DNA of 64,000 nt, from assembly GCF_033439725.1 (NCBI RefSeq), contig NW_026944383.1, positions 4,464,001 to 4,528,000 of the forward strand, given 5' to 3'. Position numbers and translations under genes: made by a program. Numbering within the stretch: the first letter of the stretch is position 1; each line of letters opens with the position of its first letter. Under the pieces are notes generated by a model, which was not told where the DNA came from, searched no databases, and was given only the letters and a program-made list of their open reading frames with translations. Below are positions 11,816-23,110 of this stretch, piece after piece. This stretch comes from Neurospora tetraspora. Its lineage: Eukaryota > Ascomycota > Sordariomycetes > Sordariales > Sordariaceae.

Positions 11816-14800
11816 TGTAATCTATTAATATAACAATTAGTACGTTTGAATAGTATATAATAATTAGATTACGATATCCCTCTTAAAGCCTACTGAGATG
11901 AAAGAAAACGTTGTTTACTTTAAAGACGGCGACGATTAGTTGCGATAGGAGCCTATACTCTAATCGAAATATATTCCTAATGCCCTTAAGAATTGGCTTT
12001 AGGGAAAGACTAAGAAGCTTTGTATACTAAGATAGCTTTATCCTAGTTATTAACCCTTAATTAAGGAAGTAAAAATCCGTATTAGTAATATAGAGGCGGA
12101 GTTTGTACGTTTCGACGGCGGTATTAATACTTAATTCGTTATTTATAAAGACGGAATTAATTATAAAGAACTTATTAAATATTACGACCGAAACGAAATT
12201 GTAATCGATACCTTCGTTATTAAGACGACCTTATTAATAAATAATTTCATAAATTAGAGGTTAGTCTATCCCAATAATAAAAAAAGATTAGAAGGAGTTT
12301 ATAGTTAGTAATAAAATTATACGTATTTAAATAGAATTATTAATTAATTACGGATTATAGGATAGAATTATAAGGGAGGAATAGGATACCAACGAGTAAT
12401 ATTGAAACCTTAAGTAAATAATAAACTATAAAGCGGTTGACGATTAAATTAAAATAAGAAAAATATATTATAAAGCTATTACTGTTCTTACGAAGGAACT
12501 TAAGAATTAGATTAATTAGTTATAGACTTAGTTTACTACTATAAGTAACGAATAGAGTAAAGGAGTCGGTAAGATTTTCGTTGCGAATTTATAGTATTTT
12601 AATTCTATTAATATAATTAGGATTATTCGCCCGGGGTAGTATAATAGCGCTTAGAAATTCGATTAAGAGATGGCTGCTAATACCCTTAAGTATAAAGAAG
12701 TTTATAAGAATTTTAAATAATATAGTATTAATAGCGTTCGTTATAGGGTTATTACCGGAAAAGAAGGAATTTATTATAGTATTTTTAGCGCTAGCGAGAT
12801 TGGTATTGAATACAATACTTAGAAATATAATAGCGAAGGCTATAATATTAGAAATAAAGACGTTCGTTACGACGGTAAAAATAAGAAATTAAAGGCTTTA
12901 ATATTAGGAAGAGAAAGTTCCTATCAGATAAATCTAAGATTTAACTACGTAAGAGGGGTAATAATATAATATATAAAATATACGAGAGAAATTATTATTC
13001 TCTTAAAAATTATTAGTATATTAATTTAAATATAAAGCTTTTATATATTAAGTTATACGCTTTTATTAAATACGTTGTTAAAATTAATTTCGTAAGAGAT
13101 TTAAAGCTTATTAAAGAAATAATTAAATTCTTTGAAAAGGAGGAGAAGGTCGAAAAAGAAGAATTAGTATAATTATTAAATCGGATTTATAAAGTAACTT
13201 TCTAAAATAATAAAGTATTTAAAATTGGAATTAAAATTTACTTTCTTAAAAATTTAGTAATATTTGATTCTAATAGTTCGCTTTACGTATTTAATAAAAT
13301 TATTCGTTTCCTTTATTTTCGTTATATTAATCCGGATAATTCTTTATAGGTTAGTAATATTTAAGTAGAGATTAAAGGGTTTAGGGAGGTCGATATCGTT
13401 ATTAGGGGTAAAAACGGTCTTTTAAAGTTACGATTAAAGGAGGTCGCCATTTATTTTAATTTTACTATTAATTTCGTTTCCTATTTTTAATTACGAAGAT
13501 AGGGCTTTTATTAGGACTATCGACTATTAAATAATTATTTAAAAAAGGCTAACGGTTTATTCTTTTATTATTTAAATATTATTTATAATTAAACGATTAT
13601 TATAATTATCTTTCTTTTATTTATTAGAATTTCGTTTATAGTGCGCCGTTATTAAATTAATTTATATATATGATAATTTTCGAAATAATTAGCGGAAGTA
13701 TAGTATTAGCAGTTCGGCTATTTAAATCCTTAGGTATTTAATTATTTATGAAATGTTAACGGAGTACGATTACGCGGTATACTTTTAATTAAATATAATG
13801 TATGTAGAATAGTAAAGATAAAATGATAAGTTAGTTGCGTTTTGAAAGATTGAGGTTACGGCCTAAGAGAAAGATTCGCCGTCGATTTCCTCGATTTTAA
13901 ATTAAAATTTAGAGGATTACGCTACCTCTTTCTAATTATTTATTAATAGTTAAAATTAATTTGGGATTACTACTTATCGAATTGAGAAATTATTACGATA
14001 GCTAATACTTTAGTTAGCTATATTTAGATATTTAAATACTGATATAATATTAATATTACGATTGTTGAATATAATAATAAATTTATAAATAATAAAATTA
14101 AAGATAAATTCGCCTGGTATAATATAGTTTTCAAATTTTTTATTTCTAATATTTAAATATAAAATAGAGGGGTAGAACGTTTAAGGGCTATAATTAAAGA
14201 GAAATATTATGTAATATTATTAAGTTCAAAAATATTAAAAGATTTATAGTTAGAGATTATTTGTGCGGTTATTTATTTTATTAATTATTGCTTTTGTTAT
14301 TATATAATTAGAAATCTCCTTTCGAACGATTCTATACCTATATTGCGAATTAATATAGTTAATAAGAATTACGTAGATTAAATTTGAATTACCTTCGAGT
14401 TTATGAGTATAAAGTATTTATTATAATATATGTTACTTAAAGGAAAGAATAAAGAGTTTAAAAATATAACTTAAAGGTATAGATCGGTTATTTTATTAGT
14501 TACTTAGTAATTTTAATCTGTTATATATAGAATCCATATATAAATTGGATCGTTTAGACTAGGGATGTGATATTCGATGAGGATATTATTTACTATTTAA
14601 ATATTAAGAAGTTTAAAAACGATTTTAAAATTATTAGTAAGAAGTTCGCCGATTTATTTAATAAATTAGACGAGCCTACTAGTTAACTTTTGGGGGTATT
14701 TGAATTATCCTATATTGAAGGCTATATATTACTAAATAATATTAATGATAGTAATATCAAACCTCTCTTGTTAAATTTCTGTAATTAAAATTAGGAAGAC

Positions 14801-16581
14801 TATTAAGAGAATTAAGAAGTTTTTTAAAATAAGAGTAATTAATTGTAGAAGGTATTAATTTAATAGTTTATTAACGATAAAATATTTATTAAATATATTA
14901 TAGGTTTATACCCATCGGTTTTATTTATTCCGTTAATTGTATTTTTTGCCGGCTTTTATTAATTAAGTAATCGATTAGTACGTTTATTATTAAGAATTAT
15001 AGGAAGTTGCTTTTAAAGTTAGTAAATTAATTTAATTAATAACTGAAATAAATGAGAAGATAATTATTAAGGCGGAAGTCGAATGGTTAATTATAAAATA
15101 TAATCGTTTTAATAAGGTATATTAACGTAATCTCCCCTTAGTATTTAAAAAGTATTACGATTTTAATAACTATGTATTTAGCTAATAATTTAAAGAAGTA
15201 GAGGAAGCTTACTTTAAGAGTTATAAAGATATAAAGATGTAGATGGAGGTAGATAAGAATATCCTCTATTTTAAACGTAAGTAAATTTTTAATTATATAT
15301 AGGTTTATACCTATAAGTTCAATAAGAATAGGATATTTAATAAAGTAAAAGTAAGGTTCGTTATAAGGGGTAATTAGTAGAAAAAGATAAAAATTAATAT
15401 ACATACGTTTACCTTTACGAGTTAATTATTGTATTATTATTACTCTCGCTATTCGCTTTCATTTTGAATTTATTTAATATGATGTAATTAGTACTTTTAT
15501 AAATACTTACTCCGATAAGGAGATTTATATACATATATTATTAGGGTATTAAATACTAGGGAAGGTTCTTAAGTTTATTAAGGCTTTGTATAGTTTCCGA
15601 CGAACTCTTTTACTATAGTAATGAGAATTGAACGGGGTATTTAAATTAATAGGATTTGAAGCGATTTTTGAAAACCCATATATTATAAAGAAAAACGGTA
15701 TTTTTATACTATATTACATTAATAATATCGTTTTTACGTTTAATAAAAGTAAGATAGATAAAGTTAAGAAATATATAATAGAATTATAATTATAATATTA
15801 CTTAATAGGAGGAGATGAATTCTAATAGTTTTTGAGTATTAAAATTATACGTAATTGAAATTAAGGAAAGATTTAATTATTTTAAGAAATATATATTAAT
15901 GAAATTATTAAATTATTTAAATCTAATTATCGACTAATTTTAGTATTTATAGACTATAAAGAATTAGTTCCCTTCGAAAGTATTATTAGCTACGTAGAAA
16001 TACGAGCGTACTAGATTAATGTAGGCTCTTTGCTATACGTAGTAATTAATATTCGATTAAATATTGTATTTTTATTAAATAAATTAGTTAAACATAATTA
16101 TAATCCTAGCTTTACTTACTTAGCAGCGAGCGAGAAGGTTATATAGTATTTAAAAATAATAAAAATATGGGTATTTTGTTTTGGCGGGAGTAATAAATTC
16201 GAAATTGCTTTTAATAATTTATTTATTAATAATAAGAGTAATTCTGAAAGTTCCTAAGGATTTATAATTAAACTATATAGTAGTTTGATTCATTGAGGAG
16301 TAATTAAATAAATTGCGGTTGCTACGTTAACGATAGAAGTAGAATTATATATAATTGAGAAAGTAGTTAAAGAGACCCTTTTGTCAACCCGATTAATATT
16401 AGTATTAGGGGTGAATTTATTAGAGGATTCTATTCTTATTTAATATTATAATAATTAGTAAATTATTAGGGTATTTATAGAGGAGACGCTTACCTTTAGT
16501 ATAAAGATGAGATATGTAGATATTTATAGATATTAATTAAGAGGAGAGACTTTTGAGAAAAAGACTCTCAATATTGAGTAT

Positions 16582-16770
16582 TTGGAAATAAAGTTGATGT
16601 TAGTAGATGGATTGATAAAAGTATTAGGTATTTTAGAGTATAGGAGGTTTAGTGAGTTATTGGGGATAGTTGAGGTGTTACCGCGGGAAGATAGTGGAGG
16701 AGGAGATAATCCGGTATTAGGAGAAGTGGATTTTGATGATTTGGATAAAATATTAGGTTTAGAAATATAA
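16582..16770 (+). pseudogene. RNase H / C-terminal remnant of copia pol
   Basis: A short open stretch translating to 62 residues, starting MEIKLMLVDGLIKVLG. It resembles the end of copia polyproteins, where a conserved ADGLTKAL-type motif follows RNase H; here the motif has become VDGLIKVL, consistent with C-to-T changes. The same frame is readable about 40 bases upstream. It is probably open only because RIP is lighter near the 3' end. It is a decayed fragment, not a gene. Confidence 0.75.
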
Positions 16771-16846
16771 AACGACGAGAGTAATATACAAATAGCTTTA
16801 CTTTTGACTTTAAAGAGAAAAAAAGAGGTTTGTAAGTGAGGGGGTG

Positions 16847-17013
16847 TGTTAGATTTTAGGGTAGTATTTTGGTTAGATGTGGGCTAGATGCTAGAGTCCT
16901 AGCTACTTAATTTAATAGGTCTTGGCAAATATGGGTTACCCCCAGAACGCCCTATACTAGAGCGCTCGAGTTAGTCACACAGAACATATGGAATCAATCA
17001 ATCTCCAGTAAAT
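16847..17013 (+). repeat. Right LTR of the copia element, distal end missing
   Basis: It starts TGTTAGA directly after a G-rich purine tract and matches the left LTR to about 17,013 (AGTAAAT). The last about 20 bases of the left LTR have no counterpart here, so the true 3' end has diverged or been deleted. Its inner half is RIP-mutated and its outer half is not, the mirror image of the left LTR. Confidence 0.85.
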
Positions 17014-17766
17014 CATGTCCCCACTTTAATTAACTTCCACTTGTTGGGAGCGTTATGTCCGATTCAAAAGACGATTCTGGCGGCGATGACATCGTGCGAA
17101 GAGGGCATTGATCGGTTAACTTTGGTACCGATCCACGACCCTTTCTTCGCAAGACAGCAAAGATCGAACCACGCCGCCAAATGTACCAAATGGAGACTTT
17201 TGAGCATGTTATGCCGTCCCCGCTCGCTATCGTCGACCCACGGAACGGAAGGAATGCTTGCTGAATCGAATGGATGGGGAGGGGAGGAGGGGAAATATGG
17301 GCGCGGATGAGGGATGCAGTGCGGATGTGCCAGGAACAGCTTCCACTTGTGAGTCTTGTACGATGGGAGAAAGATCTAAATACAGACTGTGCGCATCATC
17401 ACTTGTCTTAAAAAAAAGTTCTGTCTCGGGTTTGTTTCTCTCCGAACGGTTGGATCTGTACCTGTTGAAAGCTACTTGTGAGAAGCTCCTGCTCCTGCTC
17501 TTGCTACCAGCTTAGCTCTTTGCTTTTTTCTTTGTTGATCACCGCTCGGCGACCTTGCTCTTCGACTTTCTTGAAGCGAAACTTGCCTACCTTGAGGGGA
17601 TCTCTCTGATCTTTTTTCTTTCTTACTTTTTGTTTTCTCCAACTCGGACGTCTGAGATTGTATACCCTCGGACTCTTCAGATTTTCTCGGGATCTTGCGC
17701 AGAGAGAAGGACAACTACGACAACTACGACAGGGTTCTAGAGAAGGAAACCCAGCACACAGACATC
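17014..17766 (+). promoter_or_regulatory. al-1 upstream region with clustered GATCG motifs
   Basis: These 750 bases lie between the retroelement edge and the al-1 start. A GATCGG at 17,110 and a CCGATC ending at 17,133 face each other, and a GATCGA follows at 17,162. Neurospora light-response elements bound by the White Collar Complex are built on GATC/GATCGA pairs, and al-1 is a classic blue-light-induced gene, so this cluster is a candidate site. The 17,400-17,760 part is T-rich and should contain the transcription start and leader. The function of the motifs is inferred; only the motifs are seen. Confidence 0.5.
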
Positions 17767-19701
17767 ATGGCTGAGGTTCAAAGGCCACGGAGCGCCATTA
17801 TTGTTGGTATGTTTCTCTATCTCGAGTTTGAACTCTTCATATTACTGTCAGAACATATGCTAACCTCCTCACCACACCAACAGGCGCAGGAGCGGGCGGT
17901 ATCGCCATCGCAGCCCGTCTGGCCAAAGCCGGAGTAGACGTCACAGTCCTCGAAAAGAACGACTTCACAGGAGGTCGCTGCAGTCTCATCCACACAAAAG
18001 ACGGCTACCGCTTCGACCAAGGTCCCTCACTCCTCCTCCTACCGGGTCTCTTCCGCGAGACGTTCGAAGACCTAGGCACCACCCTCGAGCAGGAAGGAGT
18101 CGAGCTCCTCCAATGTTTCCCCAACTACAACATCTGGTTCTCCGACGGCAAGCGCTTCTCGCCCACCACCGACACCGCCGCCATGAAGCTCGAGATCGAA
18201 AAGTGGGAAGGCCCCGACGGCTTCCGCCGCTACCTCTCGTGGCTCGCCGAGGGCCACCAGCACTACGAGACGAGCTTGCGACACGTCCTGCACCGCAACT
18301 TCAAGTCGATCGTCGAGCTGGCCGATCCCCGGCTTGTCATCCGCTTGCTCATGGCTCTTCACCCCTTTGAGAGCATTTGGCACCGCGCCGGCCGGTTCTT
18401 CAAGACGGACCGCATGCAGCGCGTGTTCACTTTCGCAACCATGTACATGGGCATGAGCCCGTTCGAGGCGCCGGCGACGTACAGTCTGCTTCAGTACTCG
18501 GAACTGGCCGAGGGCATCTGGTATCCGCGCGGAGGCTTCCACAAGGTGTTGGAGGCGCTGGTGAACATTGGACAGAGGATGGGCGTCAAGTATAGACTCG
18601 GCACGGGCGTGTCGAAGGTCCTCACGGACGGAGGCAAGAACGGAAAGAAGCCAAAGGCGACGGGTGTCCAGCTTGAGAACGGAGAGGTGCTCAATGCCGA
18701 TCTGGTGGTGGTCAACGCCGACTTGGTGTATGCGTACAACAACCTCCTGCCGAAGGAGATTGGGGGTATCGAGCGGTACGCGAGCAAGCTTAACAACCGC
18801 AAGGCGTCGTGCAGTTCTATTTCCTTTTACTGGAGCTTGTCGGGCAAGGCGCCCGAGTTGGAGACGCACAACATTTTCCTGGCGGAGGAGTACAAGGAGT
18901 CCTTTGACGCCATCTTTGAGAGGCAGGCCCTGCCTGACGATCCCAGCTTCGTAAGTAGTTCCCCTTTCCCCCCTCTCCGTTCAGTCCGTCCACCCTCTAA
19001 CCTCACCTTACCCCAACCAGTACATCCACGTCCCCTCCCGCGTCGACCCCTCGGCCGCCCCTCCCAACCGCGACGCCATCATCGCCCTCGTCCCCGTCGG
19101 CCACCTGCTCCAAAACGGCCAACCAGAGCACGACTGGCCCTCTCTAATCTCCAAAGCCCGCACCGCCGTCCTCGCCACCATCGAAGCCCGCACCGGCTGC
19201 TCTCTCTCCCCCCTTATAACCGACGAAATCATCAACACCCCCTACACCTGGGAAACCAAGTTCAACCTCAGCAAGGGCGCCATCCTCGGCCTGGCGCACG
19301 ACTTCTTCAACGTGCTCGCCTTCCGTCCCCGCACCAAGGCTAAGGGACTCGATAACGCTTACTTTGTCGGCGCTAGCACACACCCCGGAACGGGCGTGCC
19401 GATTGTGCTGGCGGGAGCGAAGATTACTGCTGAGCAGATCCTTGAGGAGACGTTCCCTAGGGACACAAAGGCGCCGTGGACGACGAATGAAGAGAGGAAT
19501 AGTGGGCGGATGAGGAGGGAGATGGATGAGAGGATTATGAAGGAGGGGGTGATTACGAGGGTTAATGGTAATAAGCCGGGAAGGAGAGGGAGTGATGCTT
19601 TTGAGGGCGCGATGGAGGTGGTTAATCTCTTGTGGCAGAGGTTGGTGCCGTTGTTGGTGGCGCTGGCGGGGGTGGTGTATTTCTTGTTGTTTGTGCGGTA
19701 G
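17767..19701 (+). CDS. al-1: Phytoene desaturase (carotenoid biosynthesis), albino-1
   Basis: CrtI-family FAD-dependent desaturase that introduces successive double bonds into phytoene on the way to the orange carotenoids of Neurospora; loss gives albino strains. Three exons, 17767-17806, 17884-18950 and 19021-19701, encode 595 residues, the length I recall for AL-1. The first intron splits the dinucleotide-binding motif. The N-terminus reads as a beta strand followed by GAGAGGIAIAARL (residues 14-26) and an acidic VLEKND. GGRCSLIHTKDGYRFDQGPS is the conserved FAD-contact region. The C-terminal CrtI signature is VGASTHPGTGVPIVLAGAK. A hydrophobic C-terminal segment (residues about 570-594) suggests membrane attachment. 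Introns are 77 and 70 nt. The position next to myosin II supports the identification. Light induction is known for this gene; the candidate sites lie 600-660 bp upstream. Confidence 0.98.
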
Positions 19702-20476
19702 GTTCTGCTATGGGTTGATGGATTTCACTTTTTGATGAGCGAGCGATTGGACTTTTGGGTTTTGGTTTTAGTCTTGATGATTTTCTTGGGTAGGGATAGT
19801 TTACTTGGGTATGAATGATTCCGTATATAAAGTCTTGGGGGTACATAGTTGTGTTTGATTGGAATGGAATGAATCTCAACTTTACACTTCTCTCCCTCAT
19901 TTCCAATCTGTGTTATCAACTCCATGGTCGACACTGTTGACTTCGTCGAATTCAAGTGGGAAGACAGTACAGACTTCCCTCGCTCCCGTCATCGGTCGTC
20001 GGGTTATACGAGTACCTACTAGAAGTAGACTAGCAACTTGTGATGAATGCAACAACATTTGATTATTCTCCCTTCTTTCTTTCTGTCGTCTCTCTTTCTC
20101 TCAATCTTGCCCTGCTCGTTCACTGTTTCCACCTGCCTTGAACCATGCAATTCCCAATTCCCAATGTCCATCCATCCAACCAGCCAACCAAACTCATTTC
20201 AAAGAAGGGTTTATTACAGAAGCAAAACTAGTAAGCAACGCAACTCAAACCATACTCACTCTTTCGTTCTCTCTGTAAATCCCAGCAGCTGACAGTCAGG
20301 GGACGTTACTCTGAACATGGACGCAATTCAGTGAGGTCCCCTCCTAGCCGCTGAAACCAATGCTGATAAGACAAGACTTTTTGTTCTTTCCCACTACTCA
20401 TCCAATACTCTCCAGCACATCAAAACTTTACCTCAGTTCCGCTCCAGGCCAGCTCCGTTGGGACAGGCACACATAA
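19702..20476. other. Convergent 3' region, al-1 / RhoGAP gene
   Basis: The two genes converge here. The sequence is T-rich on the al-1 side and has only short frames. It should contain both 3' UTRs and polyadenylation sites. No repeat or RNA gene is visible. Confidence 0.5.
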
Positions 20477-23110
20477 TCAGTCATCATCATCAAAGATCTG
20501 ATACGTATTTTGCAAAATGGTATCCACCACGCGAACCTGCCACCCGGCATCGGCAATGTTGGCGCCGGGACCCGCGGTGCCCATCAGCGTCGGCCCAAAG
20601 ACGATGGCCAGGTTCTGCGAGCTCATCCGGTTGACGCTCGAGTTGTCGATGACGCGGTGCAGGTGCAGAGTCAAGGCGCGGAGGGTGGCGTAGTTGGGAT
20701 CGGGAAGGCTGTTGATGATGGCGTGGAGGGAGTCACGGCGGACTGTTTCGTCTTCGTTTTCTATGGAGGGGGGTGAGTTGTTAGTTTGACGTAACTTTAC
20801 TGATGAAGAGAGGGGGGAGAATGCTTACTGGCTGCCTCGATAAACGACGCGTAGTGCTCCTTAGTCAACAACGGGTCGGGAAGATCGCGGAAGAATTGTT
20901 TCAACAGGCCAGCTACACTGTTGACGTCGTGGAAGAAGTTCTCGGGGTTGCGGAAGTCGAGATTGCTGGAGCCAGAATCTGCAGGTTTCTCGTTAGCCTT
21001 GGGTCAATATCAGACAAAGGGTTAGGCTGAATGTCTTACCTGTGTCAAAGAGAGTCTTGAGCTTGTTCACATGAGGTACGGAGCCAGAAAGTCGGTAGAT
21101 GCCTTCGAGGCCAAGGCCGAAGAGATCCACAGCCTGAATACATTGGTAAACAACCATAGGAACAGCCAGCCCATCTCTCTCGTATAACCTGGACAACGAC
21201 ATGCCAAAGACTTGCCGCGTAGGCTGAGCCATGGGCGGCGTCGACTGTCTTCCCTGTGCAGGACCGGCAGGATATCCCTGTTGGCTTGGATATGCTAGCG
21301 GCGCTGGGGATTGCGGAGGAGGTTGACTGAACGGCGGTTGTTGGGGTGTTTGTTGTGGTGGCGGCTGAGATGGCTGTTGCGGTGGTTGTTGGGTTGTCGA
21401 TGGTGGTGATTGAGGCTGGGAATATTGGAATGGTAGCTCTCCCAGTTGTGGAGGGCCCGAGGACGAGATCGATCCGATGGCGCCATTGTATCTGGAGCTT
21501 GCGGCCTGTGCCTGTTGGGTCGCCGCACCCCGAGAATCACCATACTGAGGGTTGAAAGGGGTGCTCATCTGACTAAGGATGTTCCCATGGCTAAAGCTAC
21601 GTTCGTGCGAAGGCTGTGATTCGGACTGTTGAGTAGCTGGGATCATCGGAATCGAGGAAGAGCTCTGGCCATAGTGATGACCCAGAGGCGCAGTGGGAGT
21701 ATCGTTCAAAGGCCCCGTCCTCGAGTTCATCGACCCATAGTCTCGGGAATGCGTGGGTGCCGTCGGTTGACTGCCACCCGGTGGCACATACGGAGTTGTA
21801 GTAGTGCGATTTGCCGGGTCCAGGAGCTAGCAGGGGGTTAGGCTCGATGACCATGGCATTATCAGAAGATTTATACGACTTACAGCGTTCTTTTCATATT
21901 TGGGCTCCCCTGTCCTCGGAGGTAGTCGCGGATACTGGCCGAGGAGATACGTATCCAGGTCTTTGTCATTATCGATCGCCTGTACACACTCGCGCAAACT
22001 GCGTGCTTCCGGTCCATGTTTCAGAGGGCTAATACTCAAGCCGTTACTAAGCAAGAGCTTCTCATTAAAGGACGCTGCCCGTCTCATCATCAGCATCAAG
22101 CCTTGGGAAGAGAATCAATGCCAAAGCACTTACCGAACTTTTGCATTTGCAAGACAACACCTGCGTCACACTCTCTAACAATCTCTTGAAGAGCCTTGAT
22201 GGTATCCGGCCGTATCTTGTTGAGCAGCTCTCCACGTTCCGTCTGTACGGTGTTGACCTTGGCCTGGTAATCCTGATCGGCGGCCTGGGCCTTTCGTAAG
22301 AGGTCTTCTTCATGCTGGGCAGCTGACTTGGGACCCTTGAAGCCGAACATTTTGCCTTTTTGTTGACCAGTGGTGTCGCCGGTGCGGGCTCGGTCGTACT
22401 CCTCGGCTAAGGCATCGTACTTGGACTTGGACTTGCGCATAGCAGCCTCGAGGTCGGCCACTCGTTGCTCGGCCGTCAGTCCGCTTTGCTTCCATCCTTT
22501 CCTGGATTTCTCGGCAATCCCTGCAAGCTCCAATAGGTCCTCGTGCATCTGGTGGAGGGACATGGCGAACTGGGTCCCGTTTTCGGCCATGCGCTCGTGG
22601 ATCGTCATCATGTCTTCATAGGCTTTGGCGAATGTTCCGCCCCTGTGTTCCGAGCGGGACGAGCTCTCGTGAGATGCTTTGCAGAGTTTTCTGAGGCCGT
22701 TCGCATGTTCGTCTTCGAGTACTGAACGCTTTTTCAGGAAGGTCGCGAATTCCTATACGGAAATCCTATTAGATTGCTGTGTCTAACCCAATTGGTGATG
22801 ATTCGGTCGTCGTAGTTGGAATTCGAGGGGTTCGTACCTTTGCGGACGCGATGCTCTGTTTCAATCGGTTGAGCATCGTCGCGATACCAATCTGTTCTCG
22901 GAAATCCCCAGGTTAGCAACTGAATCGGCGTCAAGAAAAGTGACTCGCCCGGTCTGAACGGACCTCTGAAGAAAGCACATCTTGAACATGCGACTTGGTC
23001 TCATCGTTAGGTGTTGGTGCTGTAGGCGGCGCAGGCGCTGCTGCTGTCACCGGGCTGCCACTGTCTGGTGTCGGTGATGTTGCTGGCGCAGACGCATCTC
23101 CTAGAGACAT
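20477..23110 (-). CDS. F-BAR / RhoGAP protein (Rgd1-like)
   Basis: Membrane-binding GTPase-activating protein, predicted to switch off Rho GTPases at growing tips and septa. Seven exons, 23110-22964, 22891-22838, 22752-22134, 22074-21884, 21826-21040, 20978-20829 and 20760-20477, give 743 residues. The F-BAR domain covers about residues 49-340, seen in [34 protein letters not shown] and [15 protein letters not shown] Pro/Gln/Ser-rich linker covers 350-535. The RhoGAP domain runs from [13 protein letters not shown] to the end; its arginine finger is R582 in GIYRLSG, and [11 protein letters not shown] is the conserved C-terminal motif. This order is that of yeast Rgd1. For exon 4 the acceptor at 22075 was chosen because it joins KFASFNEK; an earlier AG would insert about ten residues. 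All junctions keep frame. Confidence 0.92.

Larger units (their letters stand above)
11628..17013 (+). mobile_element. RIP-degraded Ty1/copia-type LTR retrotransposon
   Basis: About 5.4 kb of very AT-rich DNA bounded by two direct LTRs, oriented left to right. Remnants appear in copia order. A zinc-knuckle-like CNSEGYN segment lies near 12,830, and a protease-like DSNSS near 13,265. A copia GKNG/LLKL-like core and VSYF segment lie near 13,390-13,480. An integrase end with ERLRAIIKEK lies near 14,180, RDVIFDE near 14,567 and an RT core near 15,690. An RNase H-like C-terminus lies at 16,540-16,770. The RT block following integrase is diagnostic of copia rather than gypsy. Every frame is full of TAA and TAG, consistent with C-to-T changes of CAA, CAG and TGG codons, so nothing here can be translated. 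A purine-rich tract (AAGTGAGGGGG) precedes the right LTR. No target-site duplication was found. Confidence 0.9.
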
